From Silene latifolia (taxonomy: Eukaryota; Streptophyta; Magnoliopsida; Caryophyllales; Caryophyllaceae), in contig NC_133538.1 in assembly GCF_048544455.1 (NCBI RefSeq), positions 25,935,469 to 25,999,468 on the forward strand: a DNA stretch of 64,000 nucleotides. The letters are read 5' to 3'. The notes under the pieces were generated by a model. The model ran no database searches and was not told the origin of the DNA. It saw only the letters and a program-made list of their open reading frames with translations. The position numbers were made by a program, and so were the translations under genes. Positions 10,393 to 20,464 of the stretch are shown here, piece after piece. The stretch's first letter is position 1. Each line of letters begins with the position of its first letter.

Positions 10393-12504
10393 TGTAATAC
10401 CCCGTATTTTATATTGCCTATCGAGTCGAGTAATTGTCTGGTCGTATTGATATCGTAGAATCGAGTTATTCGTAAGCTTGTCAAGACGGGTTTAACTGAA
10501 TGAGATCACGTAACTAATTCTTTTACCAACCACGCGGACCCATAAAATTTACCCACTTACCCAATCACGTTTACCAATGACCCATTTACCATTTAACCTA
10601 ATTCTACCCTAACATTCTAAACCCTACTCCCTCAACCGCCTACCTCTTTTCAACGGCCCATATCTCAGCCTTCACGCAATTCGAGAGAGAGAGAGAGAGA
10701 GAGAGCGTGGGCATTGACGGCGCAACAGGGAAGAGCTTAGGGCGGTTTAGGTAAGCAGTCACCATTCCTTTTCTCTTTTGTTGGTTGTCAGGTTGTGGTT
10801 GTTGTCCCGGTGTGTCGCAGGGAGGTAATAAGGGTGGTTGGTGACGGGGTAATGGTGTTGGATGGTCTGAGTCGCCCCTATTGGTGGCGGTCAAGTGGGC
10901 TTTAGGTGGTGGTGGTGGCAGAATTTGGCGGAATCGACATGGGGGGGGTAGCAAACGAGTTATTTATGATTTCAGGCGAGTTTAGATGCTAGGCTTGGGG
11001 TGGCCGCACCGTGGACTCGGGGGAGGTCGAAACGGCGGCGCCACGGTGACTGTGTGCGTGGCTAGACGGTGAGCAGAGTGGTGGTGATAGGGCGGAGTGT
11101 CTGTGACAACGCGGTGGGTGGGGTTGTGTTGTGGGCTCTTTGTGGTGGCAACCGTGGGAGGTGGAGTGAACCGGGGGGTGTTCGTGACCACGGTCGACTC
11201 ACCGGCGGGAGTCGAACCCGGTGAGGTGTTGGTCGGTGCTCGGTCGGACCCGGTGTCCGACCTGGCGGTATCACACGGTGGTAGGGGGCGCGTGGGAGTT
11301 CGGGAAACGGGTTGGAAGTCGTGGGTTTGGGCGTGTTTTAGTCGGCTTTGATTCGTTTCTTTATTGTTTAAATTATCGTATTTCGTAGTTAATTTGAATT
11401 CCCGAATCATTTAAATGATTTATTTAATTTAAATTCCCGAGTCTTTTAAAATAATTAGGGACGGATTTTGAGTCGGGTTTGTTAAAAGAGAAAAGTTACT
11501 ATATCGGGAAAGTTTCCATTTTAAGAAATTCTATTTTTAGTAACTTCAATTTTGGGAACGGGAATAGTTAAGTAATTGTTTATCATTTCATTATCTTTCA
11601 GAGGGCGAATTATTGTGGATTAGCACTGAGCTTCCGACTATTTGACTGCAGTTCTGAGGTAGAGAAATACACTTGACTTACCGGTGTTGTTAAATGGCGT
11701 TGATTTGTTGTGTTTCATGTGACCAAGCTGTGATCGTTTGACTTGTTCGTGGTTGTGATTTATGTTATGTTTCATATACTGGAGTGTGGTTGACTGAACT
11801 GTTTGTGTTGATTATGTTATTTCATTATTTTGATAGCTGGCATGATTTCATTCATTGATATACATATTATGTTGCATTGATTACTGTTGAGCATTGCATA
11901 TGCATTGGAGTTGGAGGATGGTGTGGGGGTGACGATGATGAGATACAATGTGATGTTGTGATAAGGCCAGTGGTTCTGCAGGACTTGCCCGGTGTCCTCA
12001 AACTGCGAGATGGCGGATCGATCGCGCGGTCGATATATATATAGTCTACCGGGGATCGGTATGGCTGGGTTGTCCGGGTTATGAGATATGAGTTGAGATG
12101 GCGATGGAGGTGACGGAGGAACATGCATATCATATTTTGTTGTTTCGTTGTATTCCTTACTCAACCTCGTGGTTGACCCTGTGTATTCGTGAACACCTGT
12201 GATGACCCAAATATTGGCGAGCAGACTTGACAGGTTTAAGAGATAGGACGGGAGCTTGATGGGCGTGAGACACTGGATCAGAAGACATAGTAGTTAGATC
12301 ATTATTTAGAAGACTTCCACTTCCATTTATGTAGTTCCTTATAGTTGTTGTAAAAAGAAGTTTGTAATAATTAAGTTAAAGTACTTATATAAGTTGCCTT
12401 GGAGTTTAATTTGTTATTCACTACCTCGGGGAACCGAGATGGTAACAGTTCGGTTTATTAGGGAATGTCTTGCCAAAGGCTCCTTCATAAACCGGGGTGT
12501 TACA
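10393..12504 (+). repeat. 3' LTR of the LARD
   Basis: Homologous along its length to 4271-6423, with the same TG and CA termini. It lacks about 55 bp present in the 5' LTR, and its GA run (10684-10705) has a different length. Apparent ORFs on both strands of this and the 5' LTR are by-products of the GC-richer block. Confidence 0.88.
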
Positions 12505-13536
12505 TCGAATCATAGCATGATTATGGATATAACAAGAAGTACTAATGGCTTCAGCCCAAAAGTTACGAGGTAAACCACTACACAAAAGCATTGTACGTGT
12601 CATATCTTCCAAGGTTCTATTCATACGTTCAACGACACCATTTTGTTGAGGAGTTCTTGGTGCAGAAAAGTTATGCCCTACACCATTAACTCTACAATAT
12701 TTTATGAAAGCTTGATTGTCAAACTCGGTGCCATGATCCGTACGAATAGATACAAGATTAGTCTTATATTTGTTTTGAACACGTTCTATAAGACAATCAA
12801 ATTCATCAAAATTTTCGTCTTTTGAATGAAGAAAGATAGGCCATACATACCTTGAGTAATCGTCTACAAGAACAAAGACGTACATGGATCCTCCTCTACT
12901 CCTTACCTTCATTGGTCCACATAAATCCATGTGTACTAATTCCAAGGCTTGATTTATGCTTACTACTTTTTTCGGTTTCAACGATGATCTTACTTGTTTG
13001 CACCTTGCACACGTGTCACACATCCTTTCTTGGTCGAACTTGATCTTAGGTAACCCTTCATCCAAGTCCCACTTCTTGTGTTTGTTCAAGGTTAGTGAGC
13101 TAATGTGACCAAACCGTTTATGCCATAAACAAAAATTATCAAGAGTAACTTTCATGCATGAAAAAAATTTAGTAGGCACATCATTTAAATCTACCATATA
13201 AACATTTCTTTTCCTGTGGCCATCTTGAATAACATTGCTAGTTCCTTCAATAATAATGCGACAACTATCAGTATGAAAAACTACTTTGTTTCCTTTGTCG
13301 CATAGTTGAGATATGCTTAGCAAGTTATGTTTTAGTCCATCCACGAGATAAATGTCACTGATTGCATGAGACTTAGAAATTCCGATTTTGCCAACGCCAA
13401 TAACTTTTCTCTTTTTGTTGTCCCCGAACGTTACTTTTCCTCCGTTGAAGGGCTTGAGTGAAAGAAACAAATTCTTATCTCCAGTCATGTGTCTTGAACA
13501 TCCACTATCAAGATACCATTGATTGTTTTCTTTCAC
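12505..13536 (-). pseudogene. Unit 1 protease and integrase (copia pol), cut by the LARD
   Basis: The frame starts with the retropepsin site WYLDSGCSRHMTG. It is followed by the GAG-pre-integrase zinc-binding region (CLWHKRFGH, then MCDTCARCK: the HHCC pattern) and the integrase core with the three acidic residues in LVHMDLCGP, IRTDHGTEF and QNGVVERMNRT. It continues to HNHAMIR, where the LARD interrupts it; the next codons read from the LARD LTR are not part of the protein. The remainder lies at 3568-4265. Integrase would join element cDNA to target DNA in the nucleus. This domain looks intact up to the insertion. Confidence 0.88.
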
Positions 13537-14151
13537 TACTTCCTGCAGAAGGGATTAGATACAGTTTTTAGGTACCCAAGCTAAGTTTGATCCCTTATGA
13601 TTAGTTACTCTATATACTATAGGAATACAAACTCTTCTAATAACCGTTTTTCTAACCCTTGGTTTATTTGGCTTGGGAGGAGTTCTAGGGTTAGGGTTTT
13701 CTCTTGGTCTAGGAATATCTCTTGGTCTTTCATGACTATTTCCCTTGTGAACAGGTTTACTAGGTTGAGATCGACAAGGGTTTTGTCAGGTGCTAGGTTT
13801 CTTGCTATAGTCGAAGGCCATGTCATAGAACCAACGAAATTAATTGTTCCTTTCTTCGTTAGGTTCCTTAATGGAGGTTTCATCATTCTCGTCAACCGTG
13901 TCAATAGTTTTAGCATGGTCGGCATTTTTTTGTATATCATGAGCCTTTTTGACACAATTGATTTCGATGTGACCTGTATGACCATAGTTATTGCAAATCA
14001 GGTATTCAGGAAGATCAGCATACTTCCTTTTTCTGAAATCAAAATTCGAAGGTGTTGATTTGCATTTAGAGTGAACTCTACGGCTGTAGCACTCATGTTC
14101 TAACCCCATCTTCATATTATTGTCAGATTGTTCGGTTAGGAAGTTTAGGAC
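13537..14151 (-). pseudogene. Unit 1 gag-protease linker with second zinc knuckle and in-frame stops
   Basis: In the same frame as gag and protease. It contains a second CCHC knuckle (CNNCGHTGHIEINC in units 2 and 3). In unit 1 the second Cys is Tyr (NNYGH), so metal binding is probably lost. Stops in this frame at the gag end (TAA), near 13838 (TAA), near 13790 (TGA) and near 13551 (TAA) are shared by all three units. Confidence 0.75.
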
Positions 14152-15936
14152 TTATGTGCTACCTTCCCACTTATCATGGACCTTTCTAGCATGTATAAGT
14201 TGGTCTTTTAGGGTTTTAAGTTCCTCTTGACATTTCGTGTGATCTACATCATTATCTTTATTAAAGTTATCACGAAAGTCTTGGAATCGTTTGTTAAGAA
14301 GGAATACAGCATCGGAATGTAGTTTCTTAACATTGATCATGTCAGACTTAGATTCCTTTACTTGCTTTGAAAGGGAATCTATCTCTTTGTTTTGGTCTAA
14401 GATCACTACTTCATCACATGTGATTCTAGTTTCCAAAAGTTCTTTGGCTTTTCTAAGTTCTAAAGTTATAGCTTCATTAGCTATAACTTTGGCTTGAAGG
14501 TGTTTGATGTTAAGCTTTAGGTCAGAAGTTATAGCTTCATTAGCTATAACTTTGGACTCTAATTCCTTCTTTTCAGCCATAGTAGAGTCTAACGTTGTTG
14601 CTTTATCAGCTATAACTTTAGTCTTCAACTTCTTAGCCATAGCCTTCAGAGTGTAATTGTCTTCCGCAATTTCAAGAATCTGTTCCTGCTTTAGATCTTT
14701 TAGCTCCAAGTCCTGTTCGTGACACTTATCGAGAGATTGTTCAAAGAATTCAATTAAAGCACTTTTAGATAATTTCTTAACGCATTTTTTAAGCTCAAGA
14801 TAACTTACCTCTTCATCGTCATCTTCGTCTGATTCTACAAGAAAGCAATAGTTTGAGTGTGAGTTTGTGCTTTCATCGTCGCTATCGGAGATTAGGTGAA
14901 GACTAACACTGCTGAGACAAAGGTTAGCCATTTCATCGTCTTCAGATCCCTCGTCATCTTCTGAGTCAAGGTATCCCCAACATGAAGCCATCATCACTTG
15001 TTTGAATTCTCTCTTTGTCTTCTCGCATTTTGTCTTATCCTTGATCTTCTCCCATGTTGGACAATCCTTGATCATATGACCAAATTCTCCACACTTGAAG
15101 CAACCTCTATTTGCAAAGGACGACTTTGATTCAGTAACCTTTTTGTTGGATGACTTGTTGTTGTTGTAGGATGATTTTGTTTGTTTGTTTCGAAATATCT
15201 TATTTTTGAAACCGCGTGCAAACAGAACAATTTTATCCTCTAGTTTAGAGTCAACTTCTTCGCTTTTTAAGGCCATACTCTTATTTCGGCTTGGTTCAGC
15301 GTCATCTTTGTTAAGAGTAATTTCATGGGCCATGAGAACACCATTGAGTTCTTGATAGGATAGGTTTTCAAGATCTCGTGATTCCTCCATTGCAGTGACC
15401 ATAGCACACCACTTCTTAGTCAGGCTTCTAAGAACCTTTCTAGCAATGTCCTCACTACTGAATTTCCTACCTAGGTTTTTTAGTTTGTTTATGATGCTTG
15501 AAAACCTTGCGGACATACTATCTAAGGACTCATTAGGCTCCATAATGAATAGCTCATATTTTTTCATAAGCAAATCTATTCGGTACTTCCTAACAATGGA
15601 AGTACCTTCATAAGCTAGTTCAAGCCCATCCCATATCTCCTTGGCCGTAGAACATGAATAAAACCGATCAAACTCTGTAGAAGTAATTCCGTTTTGCAGG
15701 AGACTTATTGCTTTGGAGTTCTTTTCGGCCTTCTTGTAGTCGGCCTCGACATAGTCCTCTTCTTTCTTTTCATAGGTAGTGCCTTCCTCGGATGCTACAA
15801 GAATATTGTGCGGTCCGTTTTGGATAATCCTCCAGCACTCCCAATCGTGACCTTTCACATAGTGAGTCATCATGTTTTTCCACAATGCATAATTCTTCCC
15901 ATCAAAGACGGGACACTTGAGATATTTGGAATCCAT
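14152..15936 (-). CDS. Unit 1 gag of the SIRE-like copia element
   Basis: A 594-residue open frame from MDSKYLKCPVFDGKNYALW to a TAA. Domains in order: the N-terminal copia gag/UBN2-type capsid region (about 10-210, with YELFIMEPNESLDSMSARF), a basic stretch, a CCHC zinc knuckle CFKCGEFGHMIKDC near 278-291, an acidic tract (DSEDDEGSEDDE), and a long Lys/Glu-rich probable coiled coil. In the coiled coil the peptide KVIANEAIT(L/S) recurs; its DNA is a palindrome (14462-14490 and 14526-14552). Gag would form the cytoplasmic particle. This is the only one of the three gag copies still open from start to the shared stop. The start was chosen because it is the first Met, just downstream of the primer site. 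Confidence 0.88.
   Translation of the reverse strand: MDSKYLKCPVFDGKNYALWKNMMTHYVKGHDWECWRIIQNGPHNILVASEEGTTYEKKEEDYVEADYKKAEKNSKAISLLQNGITSTEFDRFYSCSTAKEIWDGLELAYEGTSIVRKYRIDLLMKKYELFIMEPNESLDSMSARFSSIINKLKNLGRKFSSEDIARKVLRSLTKKWCAMVTAMEESRDLENLSYQELNGVLMAHEITLNKDDAEPSRNKSMALKSEEVDSKLEDKIVLFARGFKNKIFRNKQTKSSYNNNKSSNKKVTESKSSFANRGCFKCGEFGHMIKDCPTWEKIKDKTKCEKTKREFKQVMMASCWGYLDSEDDEGSEDDEMANLCLSSVSLHLISDSDDESTNSHSNYCFLVESDEDDDEEVSYLELKKCVKKLSKSALIEFFEQSLDKCHEQDLELKDLKQEQILEIAEDNYTLKAMAKKLKTKVIADKATTLDSTMAEKKELESKVIANEAITSDLKLNIKHLQAKVIANEAITLELRKAKELLETRITCDEVVILDQNKEIDSLSKQVKESKSDMINVKKLHSDAVFLLNKRFQDFRDNFNKDNDVDHTKCQEELKTLKDQLIHARKVHDKWEGST
14462..14552 (-). repeat. Two palindromes inside the gag coiled-coil region
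   Basis: Arms 14462-14472 and 14480-14490, and arms 14526-14535 and 14543-14552, each with the 7-nt loop TTCATTA. The arm word (A)AGTTATAGC matches the core of the LTR hairpins. A degenerate third copy lies near 14593-14620. Each palindrome encodes the recurring KVIANEAIT peptide. Units 2 and 3 carry the same pair. Confidence 0.8.
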
Positions 15937-16030
15937 TTATCACGTGATAGGCAACGGAATATAAAATGATAGTATAAATGAAAAACAAGATAGATCAGCC
16001 TCTTTGCGGTTAGGCAGTCAAGAGCACGAG

Positions 16031-16042
16031 GCTCTGATACCA
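16031..16042 (-). other. Primer binding site of unit 1 (initiator tRNA-Met)
   Basis: TGGTATCAGAGC on the minus strand, two bases after the LTR end. This is the standard copia primer site. The same site is intact in unit 2 (22957-22968) and altered to TGGTATCGAGCC in unit 3 (29869-29880). Confidence 0.92.
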
Positions 16043-16044
16043 AT

Positions 16045-17653
16045 TGAAGAATCTATTGATCCAAAATACTCAAGAGGGGGGGGGGGGGGAAGGGGTGAAT
16101 TGAGGATTTAAAACTTTTGAAAGCTTTTTCGATTATGTGTATGTAATTGATTATTTAAAGTTTATTGATTAAACTTTAACTAATCAACTAGTGAATGTTA
16201 AACGAAAGAAACAAACGAATGAAAGAACGAGGAGACACACGGTTTTTGAAGTGGTTTAGTTTCACAAGTCAAAACCTACGTCCAATATTCTCGATTTATA
16301 AATTTAGTACTTTTCTACGGATTACAAATTTACTAACCCAACTCGTACAACTAACTCTAGCTGTAACTCAATGAGTACCGTTAAATACTCGAGTGTCTAA
16401 CTTACGCTAATAAGAAAGCACTAATGATTCTTGCAAAGGTTCACGTTAATGAACAAGTAAGAAATTAACTAATCACTATTATCTTGTAACGATAACAATA
16501 AGAACGAGTATAGGAGTTTAAAACACACGACCTTTCAAAAATAACAAAACGGTTTTTCTGCTTGAAAACACACGGTTTGCTTTGTAAAATTAAAATCAAT
16601 TTTTATTTTAAGGTCTCTATTTTAGATGTTGTAAGGAGTAAAGTATTTATAGGAAGGAAGAAGTAGGGCAACTCGGTTTAAACAAACCCTAATAACCAAA
16701 TATAGGAGATATGTTAACAAATCATATCTTCTATTATTTCTTCTCTAAAAGCCTTAAAAGATAATAAAGAATATTCCAAAAGATAGAATATAATATATTC
16801 AAATATTATCTTTACTATAAATTCTAAGATATGATATGATTCCTAAAACAAGAATATCTTTTATCATAAACAAATATATTAAGCAAGATATATAAGATAT
16901 GTAAAGATATTATTATGGAATAAAATCTTTACCAAATACACCTTAGGTCACACGAGATGTCACGGCTCATAAGCCTCGTGACTCGTGCAAACCCTAGCTC
17001 AACATATGGGTTAGAATTTAGGTTTTAAGAGAGACTTTGTTGAAACCCTAATTAGTAGCATGATCCAACTCATAAGTTCGTCCAAAACAACTACTAGTCA
17101 ACGTTCAACATAAAACCGAACTCCGCATTAAACCGGCTTTAATATATAAATACTTTTATCAAAATATTTAAAATAAACTTTGAAAAATTTTCAAAACAAT
17201 TTTGAAACCTTATAAGTCGTGTATAATAAACTTAGCATCTCAATGTTATAGTAGGAGAGCTATAACATTGAGCTCTTTTACTACTAATGTTATAGCTGCA
17301 AAGCTATAACTTAACTAATTCAAGAAACTCATTCTTGGTTATCATTACGAGATAATCACCTATACTATTCTAATCTTCAAGGAGATCTTCGAGTATAGGC
17401 TACGTCATCATCCAAGCTTGATTAATCTTTAGACAGATTTCGTCTTCCCCTAAATCTTGAATGAATCTTCATATCGTTTGATCTTAAATAGAGGCTTGAA
17501 CATTTTATACTTTCATCACAATTTCCTTTGTTTCTTGTATTAGATAAGTTGATTCTAAAACACTTAGACAAACGATTACGTGCAACAAGTATATAAAATA
17601 TAAAACACCTTGACATCATCAAAACATAAAAATATAAGCTATATGGTTCAACA
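16045..17653 (-). repeat. 5' LTR of unit 1
   Basis: 1609 bp, TGAAGAATC... to ...TTCAACA on the plus strand. Contains the TATA box, the twin hairpins, and a run of 14 G at 16076-16089 (C on the element strand, near the end of U5). The 5' LTRs of the three units share variants (for example ACCTTATAAGTCG against ACCTTTTAAGTCG in the 3' LTRs), as expected if the units arose by copying a whole element. Confidence 0.9.
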
Positions 17654-17687
17654 AAGGAGAAAATCATTTTTCTTACAGACAATATGG
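17654..17687. other. Copied flanking DNA between units 1 and 2
   Basis: AAGGA (the target duplication) plus 29 bp, ending ...CAATATGGT. The same bases lie outside the array at 31491-31525, apart from small differences. They join straight to the truncated LTR at TCAAGGTCTC. Confidence 0.9.
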
Positions 17688-18734
17688 TCAAGGTCTCTAT
17701 TTTAGATGTTGTAAAGAGTAAAGTATTTATAGGAAGGAAAGAGTAGGGCAACTCGGTTTACACAAACCCTAATAGCCGAATATAGGAGATATGTTAACAA
17801 ATCATATCTTCTATTATTTCTTTCCTAAAAGCCTTAAAAGATAATAAAGAATATTCCAAAAGATAGAATATAATCTATTCAAATTTTATCTTTACTATAA
17901 ATTCTAAGATATGATAAGATTTCCTAAAACAAGAATATCTTTTATCATAAACAAATGTATTAAGCTAGATATATAAGATATGTAAAGATATTATTATGGA
18001 ATAAAATCTTTACCAAATACACCTTAGGTAACACGAGATGTCACGGCTCATAAGCCTCGTGATTCGTGCAAACCCTAGCTTAACATATGGGTTAGAATTT
18101 AGGTTTTAAGAGAGACTTTGTTGAAACCCTAATTAGTAGCATGATCCAACTCATAAGTTGGTCCAAAACAACTACTAGTCAACGTTCAACATAAAACCGA
18201 ACTCCGCATTAAACCGGCTTTAATATATAAATACTTTTATCAAAACATTTAAAATAAACTTTAAACTATTTTTAAAACAATTTTGAAACCTTTTAAGTCG
18301 TGTATAATAAACTCAGCATCTCAATGTTATAGTAGGAGAGCTATAACATTGAGCTCTTTTACTAGTAATGTTATAGCTGCAAAGCTATAACTTTACTAAT
18401 TCAAGAAACTCATTCTTGGTTATCATTATGAGATAATCACCTATACTATTCTAATCTTCATGGAGATCTTCGAGTATAGGCTACGTCATCATTCAAGCTT
18501 GATTAATCTTTAGACGGACTTCGTCTTCTCCTAAATCTTGAATGAATCTTCATATCGTTTGATCTTGAATAGAGGCTTGAACATTTTATACTTTCATCAC
18601 AATCTCCTTTGTTGATTGTATTAGATAAGTTGATTCCAAAACACTTAGACAAACGATTACGCACAACAAGTATATAAAATAAAAAACACCTTGACATCAT
18701 CAAAACATAAACATATAAGCTATATGGTTCAACT
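17688..18734 (-). repeat. Truncated 3' LTR of unit 2 (U3 only)
   Basis: Matches 2521-3567 of the full 3' LTR. The outer portion of about 560 bp (R-U5 on the element strand) is absent. It retains the polypurine junction, twin hairpins and TATA box. Confidence 0.9.
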
Positions 18735-20464
18735 AATTCCCCCTTCTTAATATTCCCTAGAATATTGTCCATGGGGTGTGAGCTCTTGTATTTCCACTTT
18801 ATTGAAGTACTTGGTTCATCATCATTACTTGAGCTTGACCCAACTTCATTTGGATCGGAATTGGAGGAAGTTCCCCCTGAATCCAATCCGGGTGTTGTAT
18901 TAGAGCCGATTATAACCTCGGACTCTACACCTTGATTTGGATTCAATGTTATAGTAACATCATCTATAACATTGGTTTGGGAGTCTTTATTTTGAGTCAA
19001 TGTTATAGTATCATCAACTATAACTTTGGTTTTCTCCTTTTTATCTTTTGAGGAACGATCAAGTTCATCATTCATTCCCTCAATCTCATTATCCTCCAAT
19101 TCTAGTTCCGGGGGATCGTCTCTTGAAAGACGGAAGTCGGGCGCGTCCAAGTCTTCTTCCTCATCCTGTATAGGCTTATCAAACACGTTATCTTCATCAA
19201 AAATAACGTGTACACTTTCTTCAATACAAAGAGTTCTCTTATTGAAGACTTTGTAAGACTTACTATGATCTGAGTATCCTATGAAAATCGCCTCATCAAT
19301 CCTAGGGTAGAATTTACTTAACCGATTTTTACCGTTGTTGTGAACAAAACATTTACTCCCAAAGCAACGAAGATGGGAGATATTAGGTTTTCGACCTCTT
19401 AGGATTTCGTATGGGGTTTTCTTAAGAATAGGTCGAATCATAGCATGATTATGGATATAACAAGAAGTACTAATGGCTTCAGCTCAAAAGTTACGAGGTA
19501 AACCACTACACAAAAGCGTTGTACGTGTCATATCTTCCAAGGTTATATTCATACGTTCAACGACACCATTTTGTTGAAGAGTTCTTGGTGCAGAAAAGTT
19601 ATGCCCTACACCATTAACTCTACAATATTTTATGAAAGCTTGATTGTCAAACTCGGTGCCATGATCCGTACGAATAGATACAAGATTAGTCTTATCTTTG
19701 TTTTGAACACGTTCTATAAGACAATCAAATTCATCAAAATTTTCGTCTTTTGAATGAAGAAAGATAGGCCATACATACCTTGAGTAATCGTCTACAAGAA
19801 CAAAGACGTACATGGATCCTCCTCTACTCCTTACCTTCATTGGTCCACATAAATCCATGTGTACTAATTCCAAGGCTTGATTTATGCTTACTACTCTTTT
19901 CGGTTTGAACGAAGATCTTACTTGTTTTCACCTTGCACACGTGTCACACATCCTTTCTTGGTCGAACTTGATCTTAGGTAACCCTTCAACCAAGTCCCAC
20001 TTCTTGTGTTTGTTCAAGGTTAGTGAGCTAATGTGACCAAACCGTTTATGCCATAAACAAAAATTATCAAGAGTAACTTTCATGCATGAAAAAAATTTAG
20101 CAGGCACATCATTTAAATCTACCATATAAACATTTCTTTTCATGTGGCCTTCTAGAATAACATTGCTAGTTCCTTCAATAATGATGCGACAACTATCAGT
20201 ATGAAAAACTACTTTGTTTCCTTTGTCGCATAGTTGAGATATGCTTAGCAAGTTATGTTTTAGTCCATCCACGAGATAAATGTCACTGATTGCATGAGAC
20301 TTAGAAATTCCGATTTTGCCAACGCCAATAACTTTTCCCTTTTTGTTGTCCCCGAACGTTACTTTTCCTCCGTTGAAGGGCTTGAGTGAAAGAAACAGAT
20401 TCTTATCTCCAGTCATGTGTCTTGAACATCCACTATCAAGATACCATTGATTGTTCTCTTTCAC
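18735..20464 (-). pseudogene. Unit 2 protease-integrase with linker, RT missing
   Basis: Same domain order as unit 1: protease DSGCSRHMTG, HHCC, integrase core and tail, and an acidic linker to HPMDNILGNIKKGE, then the polypurine tract. Two nonsense changes break it: Cys to stop (TGC to TGA) in the HHCC region near 19928, and Trp to stop (TGG to TGA) after GLPRNF near 19484. This unit keeps the empty site of the LARD (AATAGGTCGAATCATAG near 19430). Confidence 0.87.

Larger units (their letters stand above)
4271..12504 (+). mobile_element. Non-autonomous Tekay/Del-like LTR element (LARD) with an orphan ORF
   Basis: An 8.23 kb element with termini TGTAATACCCCG and CGGGGTGTTACA. It is flanked by TCAAA (4266-4270) and TCGAA (12505-12509), one target duplication with a single change. 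It interrupts integrase of unit 1, and units 2 and 3 show the empty site. LTRs of 2153 and 2112 bp enclose a 3969 bp interior without gag, protease, RT or integrase, and one ORF (9288-9734). The LTR ends and the polypurine region (GGGACGAAATT then AGGGGGGAAG) have the style of Tekay/Del gypsy elements, which is the basis for the family call. Confidence 0.88.

Noticed and set aside
12421-12504. Extension of the unit 1 integrase ORF beyond 12505
   Set aside because: These codons are read from the LARD LTR. The true continuation is at 3568-4265.
13597-14058. 153-residue plus-strand ORF (also at 20525-20986 and 27435-27896)
   Set aside because: Antisense shadow of the gag-protease linker, conserved only because the units are copies of each other.
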